Shown here in pieces: positions 27,480 through 37,700 of a stretch of DNA of 40,405 nt; positions within the stretch are counted from its first letter, which is position 1, and each line of letters begins with the position of its first letter. Both the position numbers and the translations under genes were made by a program. The notes beneath the pieces were generated by a model, which saw only the letters and a list, made by a program, of their open reading frames with translations, searched no databases and had not been told where the DNA came from. Source of the stretch: Gammaproteobacteria bacterium (GTDB lineage Bacteria; Pseudomonadota; Gammaproteobacteria; UBA6429; Thiohalophilaceae); NCBI GenBank assembly GCA_024275915.1, contig JAJRYG010000105.1, positions 1-40,405 of the forward strand. The letters run 5' to 3'.

Positions 27480-27871
27480 GTGTCGCCCTGCTGCTCATCA
27501 CCCACGGGAATGTTGGCCAGGTCCTGCTCGACACGGCCACGGCCGTACTCGGCACCATGCCATTGCCCTCTGCGGCCGTGAGTGTGCCCATGGCCGATGA
27601 TCGTGACACTTCGCTGCAGCGGGCCAGACAGGCACTGGAAAATCTAGACCAGGGTGACGGCGTGTTGATCCTGACCGATCTGTTTGGTGCCACCCCCTGT
27701 AACATCGCCTGCGAACTGTGCAACAAAAATAGCCGGGTCATCGCCGGGCTGAACCTGCCCATGCTGATCCGGGTTCTCAACTACCCCCGGCTGAGTCTGG
27801 AAAAACTGGCCGTAAAGGCCATTACCGGTGGCAAGGACGGTGTCCTCAGCTGCCCGCAAAGGAGAACCTGA
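27476..27871 (+). CDS. PTS EIIA, mannose/fructose-type regulatory subunit
   Basis: The 131-residue product is a stand-alone IIA domain of the mannose family with the phosphoacceptor H10 in LLITHGNVG and the DLFGATPCNI segment. No IIB, IIC or IID gene lies nearby, so it probably acts in signalling rather than sugar uptake, a common situation in this gene neighbourhood. It overlaps rapZ and runs directly into the HPr gene. Confidence 0.9.
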   Translation: MSVALLLITHGNVGQVLLDTATAVLGTMPLPSAAVSVPMADDRDTSLQRARQALENLDQGDGVLILTDLFGATPCNIACELCNKNSRVIAGLNLPMLIRVLNYPRLSLEKLAVKAITGGKDGVLSCPQRRT

Positions 27872-28141
27872 TTGATCGTCCAGCAGGTGGAAATCATCAA
27901 TAAACTTGGACTGCACGCCCGCGCTGCCGCCAAATTCGTCACCCTTGCCTCCTGTTTCGATGCAGAGATTTACCTCCGCAAGGACAATACCCGGGTCAAT
28001 GGCAAAAGTATCATGGGTGTGATGATGCTGGCAGCCTCACGGGGCACCAGTCTAGAGCTGGAAGCCGATGGTCCGGATCAGGAGCAAGCCTTAAAAGCCC
28101 TCTGTGAGCTTGTTGGTAATCGCTTTGACGAGGAATGCTGA
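27872..28141 (+). CDS. ptsH: HPr-like phosphocarrier protein
   Basis: HPr passes phosphate to EIIA proteins. The 89-residue product has H15 in KLGLHARAAAKF and the regulatory S46 in VNGKSIMGVMML, so both PTS phosphorylation and HprK control are possible. It starts at a TTG directly after the previous stop, with AAAGGAGAA 8 bases upstream. The neighbouring HprK, EIIA-Man and PtsN form a regulatory set. It could equally be named npr. Confidence 0.93.
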   Translation: MIVQQVEIINKLGLHARAAAKFVTLASCFDAEIYLRKDNTRVNGKSIMGVMMLAASRGTSLELEADGPDQEQALKALCELVGNRFDEEC

Positions 28142-28274
28142 GGACACATTGCCACCGCCGTGCGCGAGGCCGGCCTGAAGACGAAATAATCGGCACTTTG
28201 TGATGTTTTCGGCCTGATCCTGCCCTTGCCATTCTCCCAATTGTAATCCCGGCCTGTTACACTTTGCCTCGGTG

Positions 28275-28438
28275 ACAGGATGTTGAAAAAGCCCTTCCCC
28301 GGGCTTTTTCACTGCCGAAACAGGAAAGCCGGTTTCCCGTTTCCACACATTCTCAATGACCTGTCGTCATTGAAAATATCAAGATATCCTGGTATTGCAA
28401 ACAGGCTGTTGAAAACTGCCGTTTTTCAGCGCTCTGTT
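28275..28438 (-). repeat. Intergenic repeat family 1, copy B
   Basis: The plus strand begins ACAGGATGTTGAAAAAGCCC and ends with GTTTTTCAGCGCTCTGTT; the minus strand aligns to copy C (29814 onward). The central stem TCAATGAC/GTCATTGA is kept with a different loop. It also carries an AAAAAGCCC/GGGCTTTTT hairpin. It fills much of the gene-free stretch 28142-28454 before mgtE. The rest of that stretch shows no gene. Confidence 0.75.
28286..28309. terminator. Bidirectional terminator-like hairpin inside repeat copy B
   Basis: AAAAAGCCC (28286-28294) and GGGCTTTTT (28301-28309) form a 9-bp stem with a 6-base loop, ending in a U-tract on either strand. It lies about 145 bases beyond the HPr stop codon and could end the rpoN-PTS transcript. 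Copy C has a weaker version (29941 onward) with a G-G mismatch. Confidence 0.6.
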
Positions 28439-28454
28439 AATCGAGGTAGAGTAA

Positions 28455-29813
28455 ATGGCGCCATCGCAGACAAAAGAAGAAACAAAAGACAATCTGCAAG
28501 GCATCATCGAATTACTCAATGACGGTGATCTCGACCAGGTCGTTCACTTCCTCGAAGACATTCACCCGGCAGAAATCGCCCATCTGCTCGAATCCCTGCC
28601 GGCGGATCAACGCAGCCTGCTCTGGGAGCACCTGCCACGCGAAAATGATGGTGAAATTCTCACCAACCTCAACGATGAAGTCCGCGCCACCCTGATCGAG
28701 AAAATGGAGCCGGAGCAACTGGTTGCGGCCACCGAATCGCTGGAAACGGACGATCTGGCCGACATCCTGCCGGAAATGCCCCATGACGTGATCCAGGAAC
28801 TGCTGGACACCATGGAACAGCAGGAACGGGATCGCCTGCGCTCGGTGCTGTCCTATGACGAGGACACCGCCGGCGGCCTGATGAACACAGATACCATCAC
28901 CGTGCGGGCCGATCTGCAGCTCGACGTGGTGCTGCGCTATCTGCGCCGACGGGGACAACTCCCCGAAGCCACCGACAACCTCTACGTGGTGGATCGCGAG
29001 GGCCACTATCTGGGTTATCTGCCCCTCACGGTACTGCTCACCAGTGATCCGGAAGCCACCGTGGAAGAAGTCATGGTTCATGATGAGGATGCCATTCCTG
29101 CCGACATGCCCGAACGGGAAGTGGCCAGTCGCTTCGAGCACCGGGATCTCATTTCCGCCCCGGTGGTGGACATCAACGGTATCCTGCTTGGCCGCATCAC
29201 CATCGATGACGTGGTCGACGTGATCCGTGACGACGCCGAACACTCGATGATGAGCATGGCCGGGATGAACGAGGAAGAGGACATGTTTGCCCCCGTCTTC
29301 GTCAGTGCCCGGCGCCGTGCCGTGTGGCTGGGAATGAGCCTGTTGTCCGCCCTGCTGGCCGCCAGTGTCATCAGTGCCTTTCAGGGCACCATTCAGGAGC
29401 TGGTGGCGCTGGCAGTGCTGATGCCCATCGTCGCCAGCATGGGTGGCATCGCCGGCAGCCAGACCCTGACCCTGGTGATCCGTGGCATTGCGGTGGGTCA
29501 GATCAGCGGCAGTAACGCCCGGCGACTGCTGATGAAGGAGATCTGGGTCAGCGTGATAAACGGGGTGGTATGGGCCGTGGTACTCGGCGGTATTGCCTGG
29601 TTCTGGTTCGACAACATGAAACTGGGCATCGTCATCGGCGTGGCCATCATTCTCAACCTGATCTTTGCTGCCACCGCCGGAGCCCTCATTCCCCTGTTCC
29701 TGCGCCGCATGGGCGCGGATCCTGCCCTGGGTGGCAGCGTCATGCTGATCACCATCACCGACGTGATGGGCTTCTTCGCCTTCCTCGGCCTCGCTACCCT
29801 GTTCCTGCTTTAG
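28455..29813 (+). CDS. mgtE: MgtE-family magnesium transporter
   Basis: MgtE channels magnesium across the inner membrane and is gated by its cytoplasmic domain. The 452-residue product has the N-terminal superhelical domain (about 20-130), two CBS domains (about 140-255) and a C-terminal membrane part with about five helices. The pore-region segment MGGIAGSQTLTLVIRG and the final TDVMGFFAFLGLATL match the family. It lies between two inverted copies of repeat family 1. It follows the HPr gene, as in many related genomes. Confidence 0.96.
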   Translation: MAPSQTKEETKDNLQGIIELLNDGDLDQVVHFLEDIHPAEIAHLLESLPADQRSLLWEHLPRENDGEILTNLNDEVRATLIEKMEPEQLVAATESLETDDLADILPEMPHDVIQELLDTMEQQERDRLRSVLSYDEDTAGGLMNTDTITVRADLQLDVVLRYLRRRGQLPEATDNLYVVDREGHYLGYLPLTVLLTSDPEATVEEVMVHDEDAIPADMPEREVASRFEHRDLISAPVVDINGILLGRITIDDVVDVIRDDAEHSMMSMAGMNEEEDMFAPVFVSARRRAVWLGMSLLSALLAASVISAFQGTIQELVALAVLMPIVASMGGIAGSQTLTLVIRGIAVGQISGSNARRLLMKEIWVSVINGVVWAVVLGGIAWFWFDNMKLGIVIGVAIILNLIFAATAGALIPLFLRRMGADPALGGSVMLITITDVMGFFAFLGLATLFLL

Positions 29814-29970
29814 CAGGCTGTTGAAAAACGCCGTTATTCGACAGCCTGTGTGCGATGCAGGGAAGCACCGCCATTTTCAATGACCACAAGTCATTGAAAA
29901 TGTGAGGAAACGGCAAACCGCGTTTGCCGTTCCCGGGTTGAAAAAGGCCGGGGAAGGGCTTTTTCGACAT
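29814..29970 (+). repeat. Intergenic repeat family 1, copy C
   Basis: It starts right after the mgtE stop with CAGGCTGTTGAAAAACGCC. A perfect 13-bp stem, 29872-29884 with 29890-29902, has the loop CACAA, identical to copy A. From 29814 to 29902 it matches copy A at 86 of 89 positions by eye; after that it carries extra sequence shared with copy B. It lies between the convergent mgtE and pmbA genes. The right end is approximate. Confidence 0.8.
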
Positions 29971-29990
29971 CTTCTTGGCAGGCTGCGGTG

Positions 29991-31253
29991 CTACTCGCCG
30001 GCAATCATCATCTGCTCCACCAGCCAGGAGCCGGTCTGGATGTTGCCACGTGTATCCACGTCGTTGCCAACCCGCACCAGGCCCCTGAACATCTCCTGCA
30101 GGGTACTGGCCAGGGTGATTTCCTCGACCGGATACTGGATCTCGCCATTTTCCACCCAGAAGCCACTGGCCCCACGGGAAAAGTCACCGGTCACGATATT
30201 GACCCCCTGACCCATGACCTCGGTGACCACCAGCCCCGTACCAATTTCCCGGCACAGTGCCTCGAAAGACGTGTCGTCGCTGGAAATGAACAGGTTGTGC
30301 ACACCACCGGCATTGCCCGTGGTCTGCATGCCAAGGCGGCGCGCTGCGTAGCTGTCGAGTACATAACTCTGCAGGATGCCGCCACTGACGATATCCCGCT
30401 CGCGGGTCGCCACCCCTTCATTGTCGAACGGCGCACTGCCCAGCGCCCCCTTGATGTGGGGCCGTTCGTCGATGCGGATGCGTTCGGGAAAAAGCGGCTC
30501 GCCCAGCTTGTCCAGCAGGAACGAGGCCTTGCGATAAAGATTGCCGCCACTGATGGCACGGACCAGATTGCCCAGCACACCACGGGCCACTTCCGACTGG
30601 AAGATCACCGGGTACTGGCCGGTGCCGATCTTGCGTCCCCCCAAGCGGGCCAGGGTTCGCTCGGCTGCCTTTTTGCCCACGGCACAGGCCGATTCCAGCT
30701 TGCTTGCATCACGGGCAATGGTGTACCAGTGATCCCGTTGCATGCCCTCATCCGCCTGGCCGATGAGGGTACAGGACAGACTGTGGCGGGAACTGGGATA
30801 ACTGCCCAGAAAACCATGGCTGTTGCCGTAGACGCGCAGGCTATCGTGGCTGCTGACTGCGGCCCCCTCGCTGTTGGTAATGCGCCTGTCCTGTTCAAGA
30901 CCCTCGGCTTCGCACTGCCGTGCCAGTTCGATGGCTTCCTCGGCGCTGATCCCCCAGGGATGATACAGCTCGAGGTCGGGAATATCGGTGGCCATCAGTT
31001 CGGCATCGGCCAGCCCGGCCGCTTCATCCTCTTCCGTGTAGCGGGCAATGTCACAGGCTGCCCTGACAGTTTCGGCAATGGCCGCCGGACTGAAATCACT
31101 GGTACTGGCCGATCCCTTGCGCTGGCCAAAATAGACCGTGATCCCAAGACCCTTGTCTCGGTTGTGCTCCAGGGTCTCCACCTCGCCCAGGCGCACATTG
31201 ACCGACAGGCCTGATTCGATGCTCACCCCACCTTCGGCAGCAGAGGCACCCAA
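29991..31253 (-). CDS. pmbA: PmbA/TldE metalloprotease-like subunit, body after an in-frame stop
   Basis: PmbA (TldE) pairs with TldD to form a protease that matures peptide toxins and degrades unfolded peptides; TldD carries the zinc site, PmbA does not. The body reads GLSVNVRLGEVETLEHNRDK, GLGITVYFGQRKGSAST, DFSPAAI and ends SWLVEQMMIAGE. Full-length family members are about 450 residues; here the 420-residue body is preceded in frame by 29 residues and a TAG codon. UUG 31253 is a possible start: TAGGAGG lies 8 bases upstream, so restart is plausible. If it does not occur, the gene is dead. Sequencing error is a third option. Confidence 0.8.
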   Translation of the reverse strand: MGASAAEGGVSIESGLSVNVRLGEVETLEHNRDKGLGITVYFGQRKGSASTSDFSPAAIAETVRAACDIARYTEEDEAAGLADAELMATDIPDLELYHPWGISAEEAIELARQCEAEGLEQDRRITNSEGAAVSSHDSLRVYGNSHGFLGSYPSSRHSLSCTLIGQADEGMQRDHWYTIARDASKLESACAVGKKAAERTLARLGGRKIGTGQYPVIFQSEVARGVLGNLVRAISGGNLYRKASFLLDKLGEPLFPERIRIDERPHIKGALGSAPFDNEGVATRERDIVSGGILQSYVLDSYAARRLGMQTTGNAGGVHNLFISSDDTSFEALCREIGTGLVVTEVMGQGVNIVTGDFSRGASGFWVENGEIQYPVEEITLASTLQEMFRGLVRVGNDVDTRGNIQTGSWLVEQMMIAGE

Positions 31254-31265
31254 CCGCCTGGCCTC

Positions 31266-31355
31266 CTATAACATGTCCTCGACAACCGAACGGGCGCGCT
31301 CTTCATCGAAACCGGGCTGGGAAGAAGTGGATTGAGGAGCAGGAGGCTGTGGCAT
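31266..31355 (-). other. N-terminal fragment of pmbA ended by an in-frame TAG
   Basis: From the ATG at 31355 the frame encodes 29 residues (MPQPPAPQSTSSQPGFDEER, then ARSVVEDML) and a TAG at 31268-31266. Beyond the TAG the same frame continues EARRLGASAAEGG into the pmbA body, exactly as expected for an intact family N-terminus. Together the two parts would give 455 codons, close to the 450 residues of E. coli PmbA. The TAG is within the sequence TAGGAGG. Confidence 0.75.
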
Positions 31356-31394
31356 GGTTTTCTCGATTTTTGGTTTAATGCGGATCAGACACGC

Positions 31395-31423
31395 ATTCTA
31401 CTGGTGCATCCCGGTGGCGACAA
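31395..31423 (-). promoter_or_regulatory. Candidate sigma-70 promoter for pmbA
   Basis: On the minus strand TTGTCG (31423-31418) is followed after exactly 17 bases by TAGAAT (31400-31395). This would put the transcript start near 31388, about 33 bases before the ATG at 31355, so the transcript would contain the full pmbA frame including its TAG. Sequence-only prediction. Confidence 0.5.
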
Positions 31424-31438
31424 ATGTAAAATGGACAA

Positions 31439-31951
31439 ATGAACGATGCCCCCGAAGAAGAACTCCAGCCGAGCAAATCCCAGCTCAAGCGCGAGGCCGA
31501 GGCCCTGCAGGATCTCGGCGAAGCCCTGGTCAGGCTCGGCAAGGCCGACCTGGCCAAAATCGAGTTGCCCGACCAGCTGGCCGAGGCGATTCAGCTTGCC
31601 CGAAAAATGCCCCAGCGCGGTGCGTTGAAGCGCCAGTTGCAGTACATCGGCAAACTCATGCGCAGCATCGATGCCACCCCTATCCAGGAAGCCTACAACA
31701 GAATTACCCACCCCTACCGGGAAGACGTCAAGCACCACCACGAACTGGAAGCCTGGCGGGACCGGCTGATCCACGGCGGGGATGCCGCCCTGGGTGAGCT
31801 GGTGGAAAAATACCCTGACACGGATCGCCAGCACGTACGCCAGCTGATCCGCATGGCCAACAAGGAATTCAAGAGCAACAAGCCTCCCAAGGCGGCCAGG
31901 GAACTGTTTCGCTACCTGCGGGATCTGCTGGATACAGCAGGCACAGGATGA
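31439..31951 (+). CDS. darP: DUF615 ribosome-associated protein (YjgA/DarP)
   Basis: YjgA/DarP binds late pre-50S particles and aids 50S subunit assembly. The 170-residue product starts MNDAPEEELQPSKSQLKREA, shows the SQLKREAEALQDLGEALV segment shared with the family, and continues with the long helical RGALKRQLQYIGKLMR segment. It is divergent from pmbA and convergent with tldD, a conserved pairing. Confidence 0.93.
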   Translation: MNDAPEEELQPSKSQLKREAEALQDLGEALVRLGKADLAKIELPDQLAEAIQLARKMPQRGALKRQLQYIGKLMRSIDATPIQEAYNRITHPYREDVKHHHELEAWRDRLIHGGDAALGELVEKYPDTDRQHVRQLIRMANKEFKSNKPPKAARELFRYLRDLLDTAGTG

Positions 31952-31962
31952 GGCGATGGTTA

Positions 31963-31987
31963 CCGTCTTGCCGGATCAGCAAGACGG
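31963..31987. other. Hairpin between the convergent darP and tldD genes
   Basis: CCGTCTTGC (31963-31971) and GCAAGACGG (31979-31987) form a perfect 9-bp stem with a 7-base loop. No U-tract follows on either strand, so a classic terminator is not shown. Confidence 0.4.
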
Positions 31988-32031
31988 GAAGGAATGCAAA
32001 AAATTGCCTTTTGCGAAACTGACGACGCCCT

Positions 32032-33470
<1,439 letters not shown>

Positions 33471-33474
<4 letters not shown>

Positions 33475-34298
33475 TGTTTTATTTTGCAGGGTATCTTGCG
33501 GTGATTCAGACAGGGGAAATTGCGCCGGGTATTGTGCAGGCGAACCGGATCCAGCTCGGCAATGACATAACCGGAACCATTGGAAAGATGATCGAGCACC
33601 TGTCCCCAGGGATCCACAATCATGCTGTGACCGTAGGTTTCCCGACCATTGACATGGTAGCCCCCTTGGGCTGCCGCGATCACATAGCTTAGATTCTCGA
33701 TGGCCCGGGCCCGAACCAGCACTTCCCAGTGGGCCTTGCCGGTCATGGCGGTAAAGGCCGAGGGAATGGCAATTACCTCGACCCCTTCATCGGCCATACG
33801 GCGAAACAGCTCAGGGAAGCGCAGATCGTAGCAGATGGCCAGCCCCAGACGCCCGAACGGGGTGTCGATAACCGTGGTACGGCTGCCCGCTTCAATGGTC
33901 GCCGATTCGTCGTAGGTTTCCTGGTTTTCTTCCAGATGCACATCGAACAGGTGCACCTTGTCATAGCGGCCTCGCACCTTGCCCTTGTCATCGTAGACCA
34001 GGCAGGCGGCACGCACACGGACCCTGTCCTCGGCCTGCAAGGGGATGGTACCGGCGACGATCCAGACACGGTGCTTGTTGGCAGTTTCGGCAATGAAATC
34101 CTGGATGGTGCCCTGCCCTTCCGCCTCGGCAATCTGGACCTTGTCTTTTTCCTTCATGCCCATGAGGGCAAAGTTTTCCGGCAGGACCACCAGCTCCGCA
34201 CCGGCATCCACCGCCCGGCTGATCAGGCGTGCGGCTTCGGTCAGATTGGCTCTGACATTGGGCCCGGAGGCCATTTGAATGGCTGCAACTCGTTTCAT
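33471..34298 (-). CDS. Carbon-nitrogen hydrolase (Nit1/omega-amidase type)
   Basis: Nitrilase-superfamily amidases hydrolyse C-N bonds; members in this place resemble Nit1, a deaminated-glutathione amidase. The 275-residue product has the catalytic triad E41 (LPENFA), K114 ([10 protein letters not shown]) and C156 ([11 protein letters not shown]). It lies between yhdP-side genes and tldD, a frequent arrangement. The exact substrate cannot be read from the sequence. Confidence 0.9.
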
Positions 34299-34310
34299 TT
34301 TTTTTACACC

Positions 34311-34667
34311 TTACCGGCTTTGGGGTCCATGCTGGGAGGCCACCGGTTTTACCACTTCCAGTTCAATCATCTGCTGGTTCTGACTGCCCGGTGTGATTTC
34401 GATCACCGCCGTGGGCACCCCCAGGGAAACCAGCCAGCTTCTCAATTCTCTTACCCACAGGGTACCACTGTCACCGCCAGGATAATGCAGGATCAGTCGA
34501 CCCTGTGGGGTTTTCTGTAACTCCAGGATTGCGTTTTTGATGGCCGGCATTTCAATAATCACCTCGGCACGACGCGGTACCGCCCACTGTTCGGCACTGA
34601 GCGCATGGGTTCCCGCCTGCAGAACCGGGGCCAAGATGAAAAGGAACAGGCAAAGCGCATACTTCAT
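34311..34667 (-). CDS. Hypothetical exported protein
   Basis: The 118-residue product from the ATG at 34667 has a signal peptide (MKYALCLFLFILAPVLQAG) and then about 100 residues with no motif I recognise. The mature part includes AIKNAILELQKTPQGRLILH and later an ELEVVKPVASQ end. A GTG directly after the yhdP stop would extend it to 138 residues with a poorer leader. It lies between yhdP and the nitrilase-like gene on the same strand. Unknown function, periplasmic location likely. Confidence 0.6.
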   Translation of the reverse strand: MKYALCLFLFILAPVLQAGTHALSAEQWAVPRRAEVIIEMPAIKNAILELQKTPQGRLILHYPGGDSGTLWVRELRSWLVSLGVPTAVIEITPGSQNQQMIELEVVKPVASQHGPQSR

Positions 34668-34727
34668 AGACGCAGGATAGCATGATCTGGCCTCTCCCGG
34701 CACTACAATACGTGTAAGATCAGCCAC

Positions 34728-37700
34728 TTACTCCTCATCTTCTTCATACAGGGGAAATTCTTCCGGGCTTTTGAGCACCGTAATGACCGGATTTTCCCAA
34801 CTGCCCCCCACGTGGTACTGACGCATGTTGGCCTTGTCCAGTTCGCTTCCCATCACCGTATCGAGCAGGGCGATGAGGGCGCCCACCTGCAGTCCGAAAA
34901 TGAGCCCACCGGCGATGGGCAGGCTGCCCCCCAGCTCGGGGATCACGGTAATGACCTGGTCGAAGTCGTGTGTCACGTAGCCGGTGCGTCCCGTGACCAG
35001 AATATCGGCAACCGGACTGGTGGTTTGCAGGTTTTCGGTAAAGGCATTGCCCTCCTTGAGTTCCATGTCACCGGTGATGAGATCAAAACTGAATCCATCG
35101 TCAAAGGTATCCTTGAAATCCAGAGCCAGTCGCCTTGGCAGCGCGCTGAGGCTGAACAGACCGAGCAGCCGTCCGGCACCCGCATCGATATTGGTGATGA
35201 CCCCATCCTTCAGTTCCAGGTGAAGTTTGCCCATGATGTTTTCGAGGCTGACATCGAAAGGACTGGCAGACCAGCCAAGCGTCCCGTTCATTTTCAGCTG
35301 CCCTCCCTTGATCACCACCGAATAGCCCAGGTTGTCCATCATCCTTCCCGCATCCGGACTACTGACATCAAACTCGAGCTGACTGACATTGCCCAGCAAT
35401 CCGCTGCTCCAGTGTCCCTTGGCTTCCAGGGTATGCAAGGGGGAAACCAGTTTCAACATTTCCAGCTGGATCCCCCTGCGAGTTCGGCGGGTAAGAATCT
35501 CCATCTTGCCAAACTGGATGCCATTGTAGGAAAACTGCCGGATCACCCCTGAGAACAAGGGTACGTCACGAGGACGAATCGACTGTTGGGCCGTTTTGCC
35601 ACTGTCATCATTTTCACTGACCAGTACCAGGCGGGTCATGTCCAACTCGACAGGCAAAGGCTGTCGGCCGGAGTTAACACCGAGCTTCAGTTCCCTGACC
35701 AGGGCCTGCCACCGGGAAATGTTCAGTTCGGAGGTGCTACCGGTCAGTCGGATCACCTCGTTGTCAGGCAACTTCGCTTGCCCCAGACCGAAATGCATTG
35801 CCATTTTCTGCAAGTGACCATCAGATACATCCATGATACTCGTGACATCACCGTCGTACTGAACCTTGATGCGGGTACTGACATCGTCGACAAACTGCAT
35901 GTTGATGGAAAATTCCTTTTCCTTCTCGGCAACCTTGCTCAAAGGCGCAGGCAACTGCACCGTCATGCCCTGCAAACCGGAAATCAGGGTCAGGGAGGTA
36001 GGGATGTCCCTGTCCTTGTGGCGATATCCCGGGGTCCAGACTCCCTGCCAGTCTGACAGGCCATGTAAATAATCTGCACCTGGCAATGCGGCTTTTTTCA
36101 GTACCTTGCCAATATCCAGCCGTGAACGTGCGGTCAGGCTGATAATCGGGGTTTCGCCAACCTTGCGGGTAATGATATCGAACAGGGCCTCATACCCATA
36201 GAGCCGGCCTGTTACATTACGGGCCTGCTCACCCTGCTTGTCAAAAATCAGTTTGCCCTTCAGCCTGTCCACCTGCAGTTTTCCGTTCCAGACATCGATG
36301 GCGCCCTTGTCCACCTCCACACTGCCCGCATAGTTCAGATCCATGATTTTTCTTGTGTTTTCCGCCAGTGGCATCTGCACCTTGATCTGTGTTTTTGCCG
36401 ACCCTTTTATACCCAGGCGGGCAACGGTTTTTTTACTCCCCGGCAAAACCGGGCTATGGGAAACAAAACGGAAAACATCACGCAACGGACCCGATGCCCG
36501 ACCCTCTATGTCCAGCACCGGGTTGATGTAATCGGCAATGCGTACCCGCGAAGGGGCCAGCCGGGTTTGCAAAATCGTCCCCTTGCGGATATCTATCCGT
36601 ACCCCCATGGAATCAAAGTGTGCGTTGACCGTCGCCTGCCTGATCCCCGGCCAGCCCGGCAGGTATTCAATAGCAAGATCATCACTGGAGAATTCAACCA
36701 TAAACTGACCACGGGGTTTAACGTAGGGGAACCGATCCACTCGGCCATGAAAAATGACATCGGTACTGTCTACGATACCATGCATGTCTGCATGTTCAAG
36801 CCAGTCGACCAGTTCCTTGTCCATGATGTAAACAGGTAGATAACGGTTCTTTTTGGCACTGTTTACATTGCTCGCATGGATCTGCAAATCCAGAAACATA
36901 GCGGCCTTTTCAGGCAAGTCAATTTTCATCTGACCCTGAGCGGACAGATCCCGATTCGCTACCTTCAAGTCATCAACACGAACCTGCCAACCGTCCGCTG
37001 CCTTTTGCCAGGCGGCCAGCGCACTGAATTGATCCAGCAACAGGGTTTTCCTGAATAGATCGGGTATATCGATAACGGATTTTTGTGCACTGAGCGTCGC
37101 CTGCCCATGTGTTTCATCGGCCCAGACCGAGATATCGAGGCCTCTTACCCCGGGAGAAGTGTCGGTTTTATGTATGGCAAGCTTGTGAATCCGTGCCTGG
37201 GCTTCATAGTCGGGCGTATCTGTCTCCAGCTGGGTCTGCAGCTGAAGGTTGATCACATCCCCGGAAGGGCTGGCCTGTCTCAGCCAGCTGTTGATGTCGG
37301 GGGGTAACAATGTCGTCGCCGTGAGCAGGCGACTGATATCCTGCAAGCGAAAATAGGCTGCAGTGAGCTTGAGAGAGGCCGGTTTTGATTCATTGGCGTC
37401 CACCTGCCTGATGCCCAGCCGGGTCACTGGCCAGACTATGCCGCTGTCTACCAGCTGAAAGCGATCGATGGCCAGTGACCAGCCCGATTTATGGTTGGCA
37501 AAATCAAACAGGCCACTCAACAGATCCATCCGGGTTCGCTGACGCAAGTAAGGTGCTTCCAGATCCAGTGAATGCAGCGCCACATCCGCACTGAAATGTT
37601 CGACACGCCCCTTGTTGATGTCGGCCCACAGGGCAAAGTCGCCCCTGCCGTTGTGTATGGTGGTCTTTTCAAACTCCAGGTAATTGCCCAGGTGGTACAG

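Noticed and set aside
28275-29970. mgtE as cargo of a composite transposon
   Set aside because: The inverted repeats carry no transposase, and mgtE after the HPr gene is a usual gene order in related bacteria.
31266-31268. TAG in pmbA as a pyrrolysine codon
   Set aside because: No pyl genes are seen, and TAG ends other genes here, including mgtE and pmbA itself.
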